A DNA stretch of 64,000 nucleotides, taken from contig JWIT01000001.1 of the NCBI GenBank assembly GCA_000949895.1, positions 310,001-374,000 on the forward strand, given 5' to 3'. Each line of letters begins with the position of its first letter. Positions within the stretch are counted from its first letter, which is position 1. A program made the position numbers and the translations under genes. This stretch comes from Agrobacterium arsenijevicii (GTDB lineage: Bacteria; Pseudomonadota; Alphaproteobacteria; Rhizobiales; Rhizobiaceae). Below are positions 17,773 to 26,207 of this stretch, piece after piece. The notes under the pieces were generated by a model that saw nothing but the letters and a program-made list of their open reading frames with translations, did not search any database and had not been told where the DNA came from.

Positions 17773-18822
17773 ATGACGGCGGGATCATCCAGAGTTTTCA
17801 AGGCGGCCATGCTGACGATTTCGGTCGTTTCCGCGCTGCAAATGCAGATACAAACTGCATTTGCCGAGGATAGGCCCGCAAAAGAAGTATTCGGCCATAT
17901 CGACCTGCCATCCGCCAGCGGTTCCCAGCCCATCGGCTCCTATGCCAAGGGCTGCCAGTCCGGCGCCATCGCCATGCCGCCGGACGGCCCGACGTGGCAA
18001 GCCATGCGTCTTTCCCGCAATCGCAACTGGGGTCAGCCACAGCTGATTTCCTTCCTCGAGCGGTTTTCGCAGGATGCGCAGAAAATCGGCTGGCCGGGGC
18101 TGTTACTCGGCGATATTTCCCAGCCACGCGGCGGACCGATGCTGACAGGCCATGCCTCACACCAGATCGGCCTCGATGTCGACGTCTGGTGGCGGCCCAT
18201 GCCGACCCCCAGGCTGAGCGTGCAGCAGCGCGAGACGCTGCCTTTCGTCTCCATGCTGGACAAGGCCAAGTTCCTGACGGTGGATGACCGCAAATGGTCA
18301 CCGCTCAATGCCCGGCTGGTGATGATGGCGGCGAGCTATCCGCAGGTGGAACGGGTCTTCGTCAACCCGGCAATCAAGCAGAAACTCTGCCAGACATGGA
18401 CCGGCGACCGCACCTTCATGGGCAAGATCAGGCCGATCTACGGCCACGACGAACATTTCCACATCCGGCTGGAATGCCCGCCCGGCGCTCCAAACTGCAA
18501 ACCGCAGGCGGAAGTCGGCAAAGGTGACGGTTGCGACAAGTCGCTTGCCTGGTGGTTCACCAAGGAACCATGGGCGCCACCGAAGAAGGACCCCAATGCC
18601 AAGCCGGTAAAACCCCGTCAGGTCATGGTCTCCGATCTGCCCGCAGCCTGCGCCGCCGTGGCTGTCGCCCCCTCCGCCAATCCGGAAGGTTTTGCGGCCC
18701 AGGCGTATTCCCCGGCCCAGGCCGTGCGCCAGCAAGGCGTGGAACAGGTCATTCAAAGCGCTCCAGCCATTCAGCCACCTTCGGATATTCCGCTCCCCAC
18801 CCAGCGCCCGACATTGAACTGA
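17773..18822 (+). CDS. mepA: Penicillin-insensitive murein endopeptidase (MepA, peptidase M74)
   Basis: Periplasmic metallo-endopeptidase that cuts D-Ala-meso-DAP cross-links in peptidoglycan. The ATG at 17773 gives 349 residues with a signal peptide at about 1-31 (ending TAFA). An upstream in-frame ATG at 17518 would run into the divergent yejA signal-peptide region and is rejected. Zinc-site motifs are visible: HASHQIGLDVDVWW and HDEHFHIRLECPPG. Six or more cysteines in the mature part fit disulphides. The C-terminal 90 residues are a proline/alanine-rich tail beyond the catalytic domain. Confidence 0.92.
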   Translation: MTAGSSRVFKAAMLTISVVSALQMQIQTAFAEDRPAKEVFGHIDLPSASGSQPIGSYAKGCQSGAIAMPPDGPTWQAMRLSRNRNWGQPQLISFLERFSQDAQKIGWPGLLLGDISQPRGGPMLTGHASHQIGLDVDVWWRPMPTPRLSVQQRETLPFVSMLDKAKFLTVDDRKWSPLNARLVMMAASYPQVERVFVNPAIKQKLCQTWTGDRTFMGKIRPIYGHDEHFHIRLECPPGAPNCKPQAEVGKGDGCDKSLAWWFTKEPWAPPKKDPNAKPVKPRQVMVSDLPAACAAVAVAPSANPEGFAAQAYSPAQAVRQQGVEQVIQSAPAIQPPSDIPLPTQRPTLN

Positions 18823-18840
18823 AACAGAAATGGGGCATTA

Positions 18841-18874
18841 AACAGCTTCCCTTTTCAAATGGCGGCAAGCTGTT
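18841..18874. repeat. 8-bp inverted repeat between mepA and mgsA
   Basis: AACAGCTT (18841-18848) pairs perfectly with AAGCTGTT (18867-18874). There is no T-tract after it on the plus strand, so it is not a classical terminator. It may help separate mepA from mgsA transcripts. Confidence 0.4.
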
Positions 18875-18922
18875 ATAGAAGGCATCAAATCGATTTAATT
18901 CTTTACGGGACAGGCTGGGGAC

Positions 18923-19306
18923 ATGGCAGGACAACGCTGTATCGCGCTCATCGCTCACGACGAGAAAAAAGACGATATGGCGGATTTTGCGCGTCATCAT
19001 CAAAAGGTGCTTTCGAACTTCAAGATCGTCGCCACCGGCACGACCGGCGGACGGGTTCAGGAAGCCTGCCCCGAACTGAATGTCATTCGCCTCAAAAGCG
19101 GCCCGCTTGGCGGCGACCAGCAGATCGGCGCGATGATCGCCACTGGCGAGGTGGATATGCTGATCTTCTTCACTGACCCGCTAACCGCGATGCCGCACGA
19201 TGTGGATGTGAAGGCGCTGACCCGGCTTGCCACGGTTTACGACATTCCCATGGCGCTCAACCGCGCCACCGCAGAAAAACTGGTCGACTTCAACGTCGCC
19301 GGATAG
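18923..19306 (+). CDS. mgsA: Methylglyoxal synthase
   Basis: Converts dihydroxyacetone phosphate to methylglyoxal and phosphate, a bypass used when phosphorylated sugars accumulate. 127 residues, shorter than the 152 of E. coli, with the family features [13 protein letters not shown] (N-terminus), ATGTTGGRV (phosphate loop), [16 protein letters not shown] and [18 protein letters not shown] with the catalytic aspartates and histidine. It is upstream of glucokinase on the same strand, 87 bp away with a palindromic repeat between them. Confidence 0.95.
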   Translation: MAGQRCIALIAHDEKKDDMADFARHHQKVLSNFKIVATGTTGGRVQEACPELNVIRLKSGPLGGDQQIGAMIATGEVDMLIFFTDPLTAMPHDVDVKALTRLATVYDIPMALNRATAEKLVDFNVAG

Positions 19307-19321
19307 TTTATAAATATAGAC

Positions 19322-19365
19322 GCGGGATTTCAGGCGAAAACCGCATACACTTTTTGCCATCCCGC
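19322..19365. repeat. Dispersed palindromic repeat
   Basis: Outer arms GCGGGAT (19322-19328) and ATCCCGC (19359-19365) with an inner GGCGAAAACCGC / TTTTTGCC pairing. Same family as 3912-3957, 10298-10346 and 32037-32085. It occupies most of the gap between mgsA and glk. Confidence 0.65.
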
Positions 19366-19381
19366 TCCAGCACCCACCAAC

Positions 19382-20416
19382 ATGGAACAGGCAATGCCGA
19401 AGACGTCTGATACCGAATATTTGTCCTTTCCGATCCTTCTTGGCGACATCGGCGGCACCAATGCCCGCTTTTCCATTCTGATCGATTCCTTCGCCGAACC
19501 CGTGCATCTGACGAGCGTTAAAACGGCGGAATACGAAACGATCGACGACGCCATCCAGCAGGCGGTTCTGGACAAGACATCGCTTCAGCCGGTTTCCACC
19601 ATCCTTGCCATCGCCGGCCCGATCGAGGGCGACGAGATTCCGCTGACCAACTGCCACTGGGTCGTCAAGCCGAAGGATATGCTGGCCAAACTCGGCCTCA
19701 AGGACGTCATCATCATCAACGATTTCGAAGCGCAGGCTTTGGCAATCGCCGCGCTTGACGACGACAATCGAGAGTCTATCGGCTCCGGAAAAAAAGACAT
19801 GCTGGCCTCGCGCGTCGTTCTCGGACCGGGCACCGGCCTTGGCGTGGCCGGACTGGTCTACGCCCGCCATATGTGGTTCCCGGTACCGGGCGAAGGCGGC
19901 CATGTCGATATTGGCCCCAGAAGCGCACGCGATTACGCGGTTTTTCCGCATATCGAAACCATCGAGGGCCGCGTTGCCGGCGAGCAGATTCTGTGTGGGC
20001 GCGGGCTGGTCAATCTTTACCGCGCCATCTGCGCCGCCGATGGCATCCAGCCGATCTTTTCCGATCCGGCCGACATCACCTCGCATGGGCTTTCGGGCGA
20101 GAACCCGCAGGCGAAAGAAACGCTTTCGCTTTTCAGCACCTATCTAGGCCGTGTGGCCGGCGATCTTGCCCTGATCTTCATGGCCAAGGGCGGCGTCTAT
20201 CTGGCTGGCGGCATTTCGCAGAAAATCATTCCGGCACTGAAAAGCCCGGAATTCCGGGCCGCCTTCGAGGATAAGGCACCGCACAGCGCCCTGATGCGCA
20301 GCATCCCCACCTTCGTTGTCACCCACCCGCAGGCAGCCCTTTCCGGTCTCGCCACCTACGCCCGCACACCTTCGGACTTCGGCCTTTCGCTGGACGGGCG
20401 TCGCTGGAGAGCCTGA
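19382..20416 (+). CDS. glk: Glucokinase (proteobacterial Glk family)
   Basis: ATP-dependent glucose phosphorylation in the cytoplasm. 344 residues from the ATG at 19382; the ATG at 19394 ([12 protein letters not shown]) gives 340 residues and may be the true start. The N-terminal phosphate motif [15 protein letters not shown], the substrate segment [12 protein letters not shown], the [13 protein letters not shown] loop and GGISQKI define the PF02685 glucokinase type rather than ROK. The gene follows mgsA and precedes dapB on the same strand. Confidence 0.95.
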   Translation: MEQAMPKTSDTEYLSFPILLGDIGGTNARFSILIDSFAEPVHLTSVKTAEYETIDDAIQQAVLDKTSLQPVSTILAIAGPIEGDEIPLTNCHWVVKPKDMLAKLGLKDVIIINDFEAQALAIAALDDDNRESIGSGKKDMLASRVVLGPGTGLGVAGLVYARHMWFPVPGEGGHVDIGPRSARDYAVFPHIETIEGRVAGEQILCGRGLVNLYRAICAADGIQPIFSDPADITSHGLSGENPQAKETLSLFSTYLGRVAGDLALIFMAKGGVYLAGGISQKIIPALKSPEFRAAFEDKAPHSALMRSIPTFVVTHPQAALSGLATYARTPSDFGLSLDGRRWRA

Positions 20417-20544
20417 TCGGTTCTCATCGGATTCTAGATAGGCTTGCGAAGCGGGCGGGCGGTCTTTAACGTTGTCGCCGCAAACGTCAATCGTCCGATA
20501 CCGGCGGATCTTGATCCGCCCGACATGAAAAAGTGAGTGAAGGC

Positions 20545-21372
20545 ATGAGCGGCAGCGAGATGAAACTGGTCGTGGTTGGTGCGGCGGGCCGGATGGGGCA
20601 GGCGCTGATCCGGCTCATTCACCAGACGCCGGGCGTAGCGCTGCATGCCGCCGTTGCGCGCGAAGGGTCCGCCTTTATCGGCCGCGATGCCGGCGAGCTT
20701 GCAGGCCTTGGGCCGATCGGCGTCGAGATTACCAGCGATCCGCTGCAAGCCTTTCTGCATGCCGAAGGGGTGATCGATTTCACTTCACCGGCGACCAGTA
20801 TCACGTTCGCCGGGTTGGCCGCGCAGGCCCGCATCGTGCACGTCATCGGCACCACGGGCTGCACACCCGAAGACGAGGAAAAATTCAAGGCGGCGGCGCG
20901 CCATGCGCGCATCGTCAAGTCGGGCAATATGAGCCTTGGCGTCAATTTGCTCAGCGTTCTGACGCAGCAGGCGGCGCAGGCGCTGGACGCGCAGAACTGG
21001 GATATCGAAATCCTTGAAATGCACCACAAGCACAAGGTGGATGCGCCTTCGGGAACAGCACTCCTGCTCGGCGAGGCGGCGGCAGCGGGTCGCAAAATCG
21101 ATTTGGCCACCTCCTCCGTTCGCGTGCGTGACGGGCATACCGGTGCGCGCGAGGCCGGCACAATCGGTTTCGCGACGCTGCGCGGCGGGTCGGTGATCGG
21201 CGAACATTCGGTGATCTTCGCCGGAGAAGGAGAGCGCGTCGAGCTTTCCCACTATGCCGGCGACCGTTCCATCTTCGCGCGCGGCGCAATCGCGGCGGCA
21301 GTCTGGGCCTTCGACAAGAAGCCGGGCTTCTATTCGATGCTGGACGTGCTCGGCCTTTCGCAGGCGGAATAA
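20545..21372 (+). CDS. dapB: 4-hydroxy-tetrahydrodipicolinate reductase
   Basis: NAD(P)H-dependent reductase of the lysine/diaminopimelate pathway. The ATG at 20545 ([18 protein letters not shown]), preceded by GTGAAGG, gives 275 residues; a GTG at 20533 and an ATG at 20560 are alternatives. Nucleotide fold [13 protein letters not shown], the [11 protein letters not shown] segment, and the catalytic [20 protein letters not shown] motif near residue 150 are present. Length and motifs are normal. The gene is convergent with phnF, 21 bp away. Confidence 0.95.
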   Translation: MSGSEMKLVVVGAAGRMGQALIRLIHQTPGVALHAAVAREGSAFIGRDAGELAGLGPIGVEITSDPLQAFLHAEGVIDFTSPATSITFAGLAAQARIVHVIGTTGCTPEDEEKFKAAARHARIVKSGNMSLGVNLLSVLTQQAAQALDAQNWDIEILEMHHKHKVDAPSGTALLLGEAAAAGRKIDLATSSVRVRDGHTGAREAGTIGFATLRGGSVIGEHSVIFAGEGERVELSHYAGDRSIFARGAIAAAVWAFDKKPGFYSMLDVLGLSQAE

Positions 21373-21393
21373 CGCTCCGGCTGCGTTTACCGG

Positions 21394-22131
21394 TTAATTC
21401 TCCACCGTGAACTCAACCGTATCGGCCGAGAACCGGCTGATGGCGTATTGTACCGGCACGCCGTCCATATCGGCGTTCAGTGCCTGGGTGACGAGCAGGA
21501 TCGCGCCCGGCGACAATTCGAGATCGGCCAGATCCTCCGTATCCGCGTGTCTCGCGGAAATCGCGGTCGAGATGCGCACATAATCCGCCACGCCCAGCAT
21601 TTCAAAGGCCGCGGTGATCGACCCGCTTTTCAGGTAAGCCTCCCCTATTCCAGCAAAACGGTCCGCGGGAAACCAAGTAGTGGAGCGGGAAACCGGCCGG
21701 TTGTCAGCCTTGCGCAGGGTTTCCAGACGCACGAGCGACGCGCCGGGCTGCACCTTGAGCCGCGCCGCCAGATCGGCATTTGCCGGCTCGGTGGTATGGG
21801 AAAGAAGCAGCGCCTCCATTTCCTTCACTTGATCGCCGATGCCCGCCGTGAACCGCGTTCGTCGTGAAATCGGAAAACTCAGGCGCTCCTTGCGCGCAAT
21901 CATCGTGCCGCGACCCTGCATCGGCTCGAGGATGCCTTCGCTGGCCAGTGCGGCAATGGCGCTTCTGACGGTGTGACGGTTGACGCCGAACTTTTCGGCC
22001 AACACCACTTCCGGCGGCAACATGCCGGTTTCGTCGTGATCGCCCGCCGCAATCTCGCCCCTGATCCTGTCGGCGATCTGCCGCCAGAGCGCCACGCCGT
22101 TCTTTCTTTTCATCGCTGCCGAAGGGCCCAT
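21394..22131 (-). CDS. phnF: GntR/HutC-family regulator of the phosphonate operon (PhnF)
   Basis: Winged-helix repressor with a UTRA ligand-binding domain. 245 residues: GntR wHTH at about 10-75 (VLAEKFGVNRHTVRSAIAALASEGIL) and UTRA at about 95-240. The start at 22131 (MGPSAAMKRKNG) or at the ATG 18 bp further in are both possible. It is divergent from phnG with 82 bp between the start codons. This gap holds a PhoB-box candidate and a perfect 7-bp inverted repeat suited to PhnF itself. Local repression of phnG and autoregulation are inferred. Confidence 0.88.
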   Translation of the reverse strand: MGPSAAMKRKNGVALWRQIADRIRGEIAAGDHDETGMLPPEVVLAEKFGVNRHTVRSAIAALASEGILEPMQGRGTMIARKERLSFPISRRTRFTAGIGDQVKEMEALLLSHTTEPANADLAARLKVQPGASLVRLETLRKADNRPVSRSTTWFPADRFAGIGEAYLKSGSITAAFEMLGVADYVRISTAISARHADTEDLADLELSPGAILLVTQALNADMDGVPVQYAISRFSADTVEFTVEN

Positions 22132-22147
22132 GTCACACGCTTGTCAT
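22130..22147 (+). promoter_or_regulatory. Candidate PHO box (PhoB site) upstream of phnG
   Basis: Two 7-mers with an 11-bp period, ATGTCAC (22130-22136) and TTGTCAT (22141-22147), match the PhoB half-site CTGTCAT at 5 and 6 of 7 positions. They are 67 bp upstream of the phnG start and overlap the phnF start codon. This fits phosphate-starvation activation of the C-P lyase operon. The match is seen; PhoB binding is inferred. Confidence 0.55.
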
Positions 22148-22181
22148 TCATCGTCGTTAATTGTAGCTTATATTGTATAGT

Positions 22182-22199
22182 TGTCTATATCAATAGACA
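22182..22199 (+). promoter_or_regulatory. Predicted PhnF operator
   Basis: TGTCTAT (22182-22188) and ATAGACA (22193-22199) form a perfect 7-bp inverted repeat with a 4-nt spacer, ending 14 bp before the phnG start. The form fits GntR/HutC operators (GT-N-TA-type half sites). An upstream TGTATAGTTGTCTATA stretch adds a further partly symmetrical half-site. Confidence 0.6.
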
Positions 22200-22213
22200 T
22201 TAGAGGTCAAGCG

Positions 22214-22675
22214 ATGATTCACGAAACTGCGAATTCACATGCGGAAAGGAAACGGGTGGCGGCGCTTCTTGCCCGCGCCACCGTTCAGGAACTTGAGACG
22301 GTCTGGAACCGGCAGAATGCCAGCCCGCAGACGGAAAATGTGCGGGGGCCGGAAACGGGCCTCGTCATGGTCAAGGGTCGCATCGGCGGCGGCGGCGCGC
22401 CTTTCAATCTGGGCGAAACGACCGTGACCCGCGCAACCGTCAAGCTGGCCTCCGGCACGGTCGGCCACGCGCATGTTCTCGGCACCGGCCGCAAGAAGGC
22501 CTGGTACGCTGCGGTTTTCGATGCGCTCTGGCAGGAAAGCCCGACTCGCGACTTCATCGAGGCTGAGCTTCTTTCACCGGTCGAAAAAAGGCTGACCGAA
22601 GAAAAAGAGCAAAAAACAAAAGAAACCGCCGCAACCCGGGTCGATTTCTTCACCATGGTTCGAGGAGAGGATTGA
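22214..22675 (+). CDS. phnG: C-P lyase subunit PhnG
   Basis: Subunit of the carbon-phosphorus lyase core complex (PhnGHIJ), required with PhnI, PhnH and PhnL to make alpha-D-ribose 1-methylphosphonate 5-triphosphate. The start chosen is the ATG at 22214 (MIHETANSHAERKRVAALLA), 153 residues; upstream TTG-initiated reading crosses the operator. The family segments ETGLVMVKGRIGGGGAPFNLGETTVTR and SGTVGHAHVLGTGRKKA are present. The stop overlaps phnH by 1 bp (TGATG). Confidence 0.95.
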   Translation: MIHETANSHAERKRVAALLARATVQELETVWNRQNASPQTENVRGPETGLVMVKGRIGGGGAPFNLGETTVTRATVKLASGTVGHAHVLGTGRKKAWYAAVFDALWQESPTRDFIEAELLSPVEKRLTEEKEQKTKETAATRVDFFTMVRGED

Positions 22676-23283
22676 TGAGCGTCAAGGCCGAAGCATTGAC
22701 GGGCGGTTTTTCCAGCGCTGTCTTCGATTCCCAACGGATTTTCAAAAAGCTCATGGATGGCATGGCCCGACCGGGCACGCCGCAGACGATCGAAACGGCG
22801 GTAGCCCCACCGCTGCCGCTCGGGGCGGCAACCGGCGCCGTTCTTCTCGCACTTTGCGACCATGATACGCCGGTCTGGCTGAGCGTTGCGCTGCGCAAAA
22901 CCGCAGTGCCGGGATGGATCGGATTTCACACCGGCGCGGTTGCGACCGAGGAAAAAGGCGCGGCGCATTTCGCCGTCATCGAGGCGGGAAGCGCAATTGC
23001 CTCGTTCGGTCTCTTTGCCCAGGGCACCCAGGAATATCCTGACCGTTCGACGACGGTCATCATCGAATTGCCCGATCTCGACGGCGGACAGGAATTACTG
23101 CTGTCCGGCCCCGGCATCCGCCACATCAACATCATCAGCCCTTCCGGCCTGCCGGACATATTCCCGAGGCTGTGGGCGGAGAACAACGCCATCTTCCCGC
23201 GCGGCGTCGACATCATCCTGACGGCTGGCGACAAATTCGTCTGCCTGCCGCGCACGACGCGCATTCAACCCGTGGAGGCATAA
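22675..23283 (+). CDS. phnH: C-P lyase subunit PhnH
   Basis: Structural subunit of the C-P lyase core complex. 202 residues from the ATG at 22675, which shares one base with the phnG stop. Starts with GGFSSAVFDSQRIFKKLMDGMARPGTPQTI, the conserved PhnH opening, and ends with RTTRI. Length is typical (about 194-205). phnI starts one base after the stop codon. Confidence 0.95.
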   Translation: MSVKAEALTGGFSSAVFDSQRIFKKLMDGMARPGTPQTIETAVAPPLPLGAATGAVLLALCDHDTPVWLSVALRKTAVPGWIGFHTGAVATEEKGAAHFAVIEAGSAIASFGLFAQGTQEYPDRSTTVIIELPDLDGGQELLLSGPGIRHINIISPSGLPDIFPRLWAENNAIFPRGVDIILTAGDKFVCLPRTTRIQPVEA

Positions 23284-23284
23284 G

Positions 23285-24394
23285 ATGTATGTTGCTGTCA
23301 AAGGCGGGGAAACCGCCATCGCCAACGCGCACCGGCTTCTGGCCGACAAGCGGCGCGGAGACCGCGACCTGCCCGCGATGACGGTCGCGCAGATTGTCTC
23401 GCAGCTTTCGCTCGCCGTCGACCGCGTCATGGCCGAGGCTTCGCTTTACGACCAGTCGCTTGCCGCTCTTGCCGTCAAGCAGTCCCGTGGCGACATGATC
23501 GAGGCGATATTCCTGCTGCGCGCCTACCGTACGACCCTGCCGCGCTTCGGCTATTCCGTTCCCGTGGATACGGCTGACATGACGGTGCAGCGCCGCGTTT
23601 CCGCCACCTACAAGGACTTACCCGGCGGCCAATTGCTGGGGCCGACATTCGACTATACCCACCGTCTGCTAGACCCCTCGCTTCTCGAGGACGGAGCTGT
23701 CGAGACCCCCTCCCTGCGTGAAGGGGAGCCGGAATATGTCATGCGCGTATCCGACATTCTGGCCGAAGAGGGCCTGATCGAAAACGATGGCGACATGCCG
23801 GACGACCATATTGCCGGCGATCTGACGCGGGAGCCGATAGAGTTTCCGATGGCGCGCGACCTGCGCCTGCAATCGCTGGCACGCGGCGATGAGGGCTTTC
23901 TGCTGGCGCTCGCCTATTCGACGCAACGTGGTTACGGCCGCACGCATCCCTTCGTCGGTGAAATCCGCATCGGCGAGGTAGAGGTCGAACTGGAGGTGCC
24001 GGAACTCGGCTTCGCAGTTTCGCTGGGCGATATCAAGGTCACCGAGTGCCAGATGGTCAACCAGTTCAAGGGTTCGGCCAAGGCGCCGCCGCAATTCACC
24101 CGCGGTTACGGTCTGGTGTTCGGCCAGAGCGAGCGCAAGGCAATGGCAATGTCGCTGGTTGACCGTGCGCTGCGCGCCAGTGAATTCGGTGAGGATGTGG
24201 TTGCCCCCGCGCAGGACGAGGAATTCGTCATCTCACACGCCGACAATGTGCAGGCGACGGGCTTCGTCGAGCATCTGAAATTGCCGCATTATGTGGATTT
24301 TCAGGCCGAGCTGGGCTTGGTCCGCAAGATGCGCGCCGATTTCGACGCGGCCAATGCCAATCCCGGGGAATGGATGAACGATGCCGCCGAATAG
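23285..24394 (+). CDS. phnI: C-P lyase subunit PhnI (nucleosidase-type subunit)
   Basis: Core C-P lyase subunit; PhnI in the presence of PhnG, PhnH and PhnL catalyses displacement of adenine from ATP by phosphonate. 369 residues, as expected for PhnI, beginning MYVAVKGGETAIANAHRLL and ending in NANPGEWMNDAAE. Conserved segments LDPSLLEDGAVETPSLREGE and TRGYGLVFGQSERKAMAMSLVDRAL are present. A 133-bp gap before phnJ carries a candidate small reverse-strand gene. Confidence 0.95.
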   Translation: MYVAVKGGETAIANAHRLLADKRRGDRDLPAMTVAQIVSQLSLAVDRVMAEASLYDQSLAALAVKQSRGDMIEAIFLLRAYRTTLPRFGYSVPVDTADMTVQRRVSATYKDLPGGQLLGPTFDYTHRLLDPSLLEDGAVETPSLREGEPEYVMRVSDILAEEGLIENDGDMPDDHIAGDLTREPIEFPMARDLRLQSLARGDEGFLLALAYSTQRGYGRTHPFVGEIRIGEVEVELEVPELGFAVSLGDIKVTECQMVNQFKGSAKAPPQFTRGYGLVFGQSERKAMAMSLVDRALRASEFGEDVVAPAQDEEFVISHADNVQATGFVEHLKLPHYVDFQAELGLVRKMRADFDAANANPGEWMNDAAE

Positions 24395-24395
24395 T

Positions 24396-24491
24396 TCAAC
24401 GACTGTGCTGCTCGCCGAACCAATAGGCGCAAAAGACGGTCAATGCTGCAAATGCGGCAAAGAACACGGCTGCAAGAATTCCAATCTCCAT
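24396..24491 (-). CDS. Candidate small single-pass membrane protein (31 aa) antisense between phnI and phnJ
   Basis: A short reverse-strand ORF, MEIGILAAVFFAAFAALTVF followed by CAYWFGEQHSR, starts with ATG at 24491. An AAGGAG ribosome-binding site lies 9 nt upstream (complement of 24501-24506). About 20 residues are strongly hydrophobic and the C-terminus is polar with mixed charge, as in known bacterial small membrane proteins. It sits exactly in the 133-bp phnI-phnJ gap and opposes the phn transcript. The function is unknown. Without comparative or expression evidence it remains a candidate. Confidence 0.45.
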   Translation of the reverse strand: MEIGILAAVFFAAFAALTVFCAYWFGEQHSR

Positions 24492-24527
24492 GAGCTTGTA
24501 CTCCTTTTTTCGCAAGGTTAACGCGCA

Positions 24528-25430
24528 ATGCTTAAAGAAGTTTCATTCGACGACGGGCTGGCTGCCTACAACTTCGCCTATCTGGACGAACAGACCAAGC
24601 GGATGATCCGCCGGGCTATTCTGAAGGCGATTGCCATTCCCGGTTATCAGGTTCCCTTCGCTTCCCGCGAAATGCCCATGCCCTATGGCTGGGGTACCGG
24701 CGGCGTGCAGGTGACGGCCTCCATTCTCGGTCCAGACGACGTGCTGAAGGTGATCGACCAGGGCGCCGACGACACCACCAACGCCGTGTCCATCCGCGCC
24801 TTTTTCCAGAAGGTGGCTGATGTCGCCGTTACCACCCGCACCAAGGATGCCACCATCATCCAGACGCGGCACCGCATTCCCGAAGAAGAGCTGCATTCGG
24901 GACAGGTCCTCGTCTATCAGGTTCCCATTCCCGAACCCTTACGTTTCCTCGAGCCGCGCGAGACCGAGACGCGTGTCATGCACGCGCTTGAGGAATATGG
25001 CCTGATGCACGTCAAGCTTTATGAGGACATCGCTCGCAACGGGCGCATCTCCACCACCTATGCCTATCCGGTAAAGGTTGCCGGACGTTATGTGATGGAC
25101 CCTTCGCCGACACCGAAATTCGACAATCCGAAAATGCATCTGTCGGATGCCCTGCAGCTGTTCGGTGCCGGTCGCGAAAAGCGCATCTACGCCGTGCCGC
25201 CCTATACCGACGTCGTGAGCCTCGATTTCGAGGACCATCCGTTTGAAATCCAGAGCTTCGACAAGCCCTGCGCGCTGTGCGGAGGGGAGAACGTCTATCT
25301 GGATGAGGTTGTGCTGGACGACAAGGGCGGGCGGATGTTCGTCTGCTCCGATACCGACCATTGCGAGGACCGCCGCGCCCATGGCCACAAGGGCCATCTG
25401 CTGGCGGATGTGAAGGAGGCCGCAGAATGA
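24528..25430 (+). CDS. phnJ: C-P lyase catalytic subunit PhnJ (radical SAM)
   Basis: Radical-SAM enzyme that cleaves the C-P bond, releasing alkane and 5-phosphoribosyl 1,2-cyclic phosphate. 300 residues. The cluster cysteines C248, C251 and C273 and the catalytic thiyl-radical candidate C279 lie in PCALCGGENVYLDE and MFVCSDTDHCEDR, with the same relative spacing as in E. coli PhnJ. The rest of the protein is colinear with the family. The stop overlaps phnK by 4 bp (ATGA). Confidence 0.97.
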   Translation: MLKEVSFDDGLAAYNFAYLDEQTKRMIRRAILKAIAIPGYQVPFASREMPMPYGWGTGGVQVTASILGPDDVLKVIDQGADDTTNAVSIRAFFQKVADVAVTTRTKDATIIQTRHRIPEEELHSGQVLVYQVPIPEPLRFLEPRETETRVMHALEEYGLMHVKLYEDIARNGRISTTYAYPVKVAGRYVMDPSPTPKFDNPKMHLSDALQLFGAGREKRIYAVPPYTDVVSLDFEDHPFEIQSFDKPCALCGGENVYLDEVVLDDKGGRMFVCSDTDHCEDRRAHGHKGHLLADVKEAAE

Positions 25431-26203
25431 GCGACACACCACTTCTGAAAGTCAGGGACGTTTCCAAATATTACGGCGACCGGGCCGGTTGCCGCAACGT
25501 CTCCTTCGAGCTTTATCCGGGCGAGGTCCTGGCGATCGTCGGTGAATCAGGCTCCGGCAAAACCACGCTTCTCAACTGCATTTCCACCCGGCTGATGCCG
25601 ACGGCGGGCAGCGTTGAATATCGCATGCGCGACGGTTCGGTGCGTGACCTATACCACATGGGCGAAGCCGAACGGCGTTTCCTGATGCGGACGGACTGGG
25701 GTTTTGTGCACCAGAACCCGGCGGACGGGCTGCGCATGGCGGTTTCTGCCGGCGCCAATGTCGGCGAGCGGCTGATGGCTGTCGGCAACCGGCATTACGG
25801 CAACATCCGGCAATCGGCCAGCGAATGGCTGGAACGGGTGGAAATCGGCACCGACCGCATTGACGACCAGCCGCGCGCCTTTTCCGGCGGCATGCGCCAG
25901 CGTCTGCAGATCGCCCGCAACCTGGTGACCTCCCCGCGTCTCGTCTTCATGGACGAACCGACCGGCGGCCTCGATGTCTCCGTACAGGCGCGTCTGCTCG
26001 ATCTGGTACGCGGTCTCGTCAACGATCTCGGTCTCGCCATCATCGTCGTCACCCATGATCTCGCGGTAGCCCGGCTGCTTTCTCACCGCATGATGGTGAT
26101 GAAGGGCGGCGACGTCATCGAGCACGGGCTGACCGACCGCGTGCTGGACGACCCGCGCGAGCCATACACGCAATTGCTTGTTTCCTCCATTTTGCAGGTT
26201 TGA
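25427..26203 (+). CDS. phnK: C-P lyase ABC-type ATPase PhnK
   Basis: ABC ATPase that docks on the PhnGHIJ core rather than powering transport. 258 residues from the ATG at 25427, which overlaps the phnJ stop. Walker [10 protein letters not shown] (about 40-48), signature FSGGMRQRLQIARNL, Walker B LVFMDEPTGGLD and VTHDLAVARLL are visible. A longer reading from 25361 is an in-frame extension into phnJ and is rejected. Confidence 0.95.
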   Translation: MSDTPLLKVRDVSKYYGDRAGCRNVSFELYPGEVLAIVGESGSGKTTLLNCISTRLMPTAGSVEYRMRDGSVRDLYHMGEAERRFLMRTDWGFVHQNPADGLRMAVSAGANVGERLMAVGNRHYGNIRQSASEWLERVEIGTDRIDDQPRAFSGGMRQRLQIARNLVTSPRLVFMDEPTGGLDVSVQARLLDLVRGLVNDLGLAIIVVTHDLAVARLLSHRMMVMKGGDVIEHGLTDRVLDDPREPYTQLLVSSILQV

Positions 26204-26207
26204 CGCC

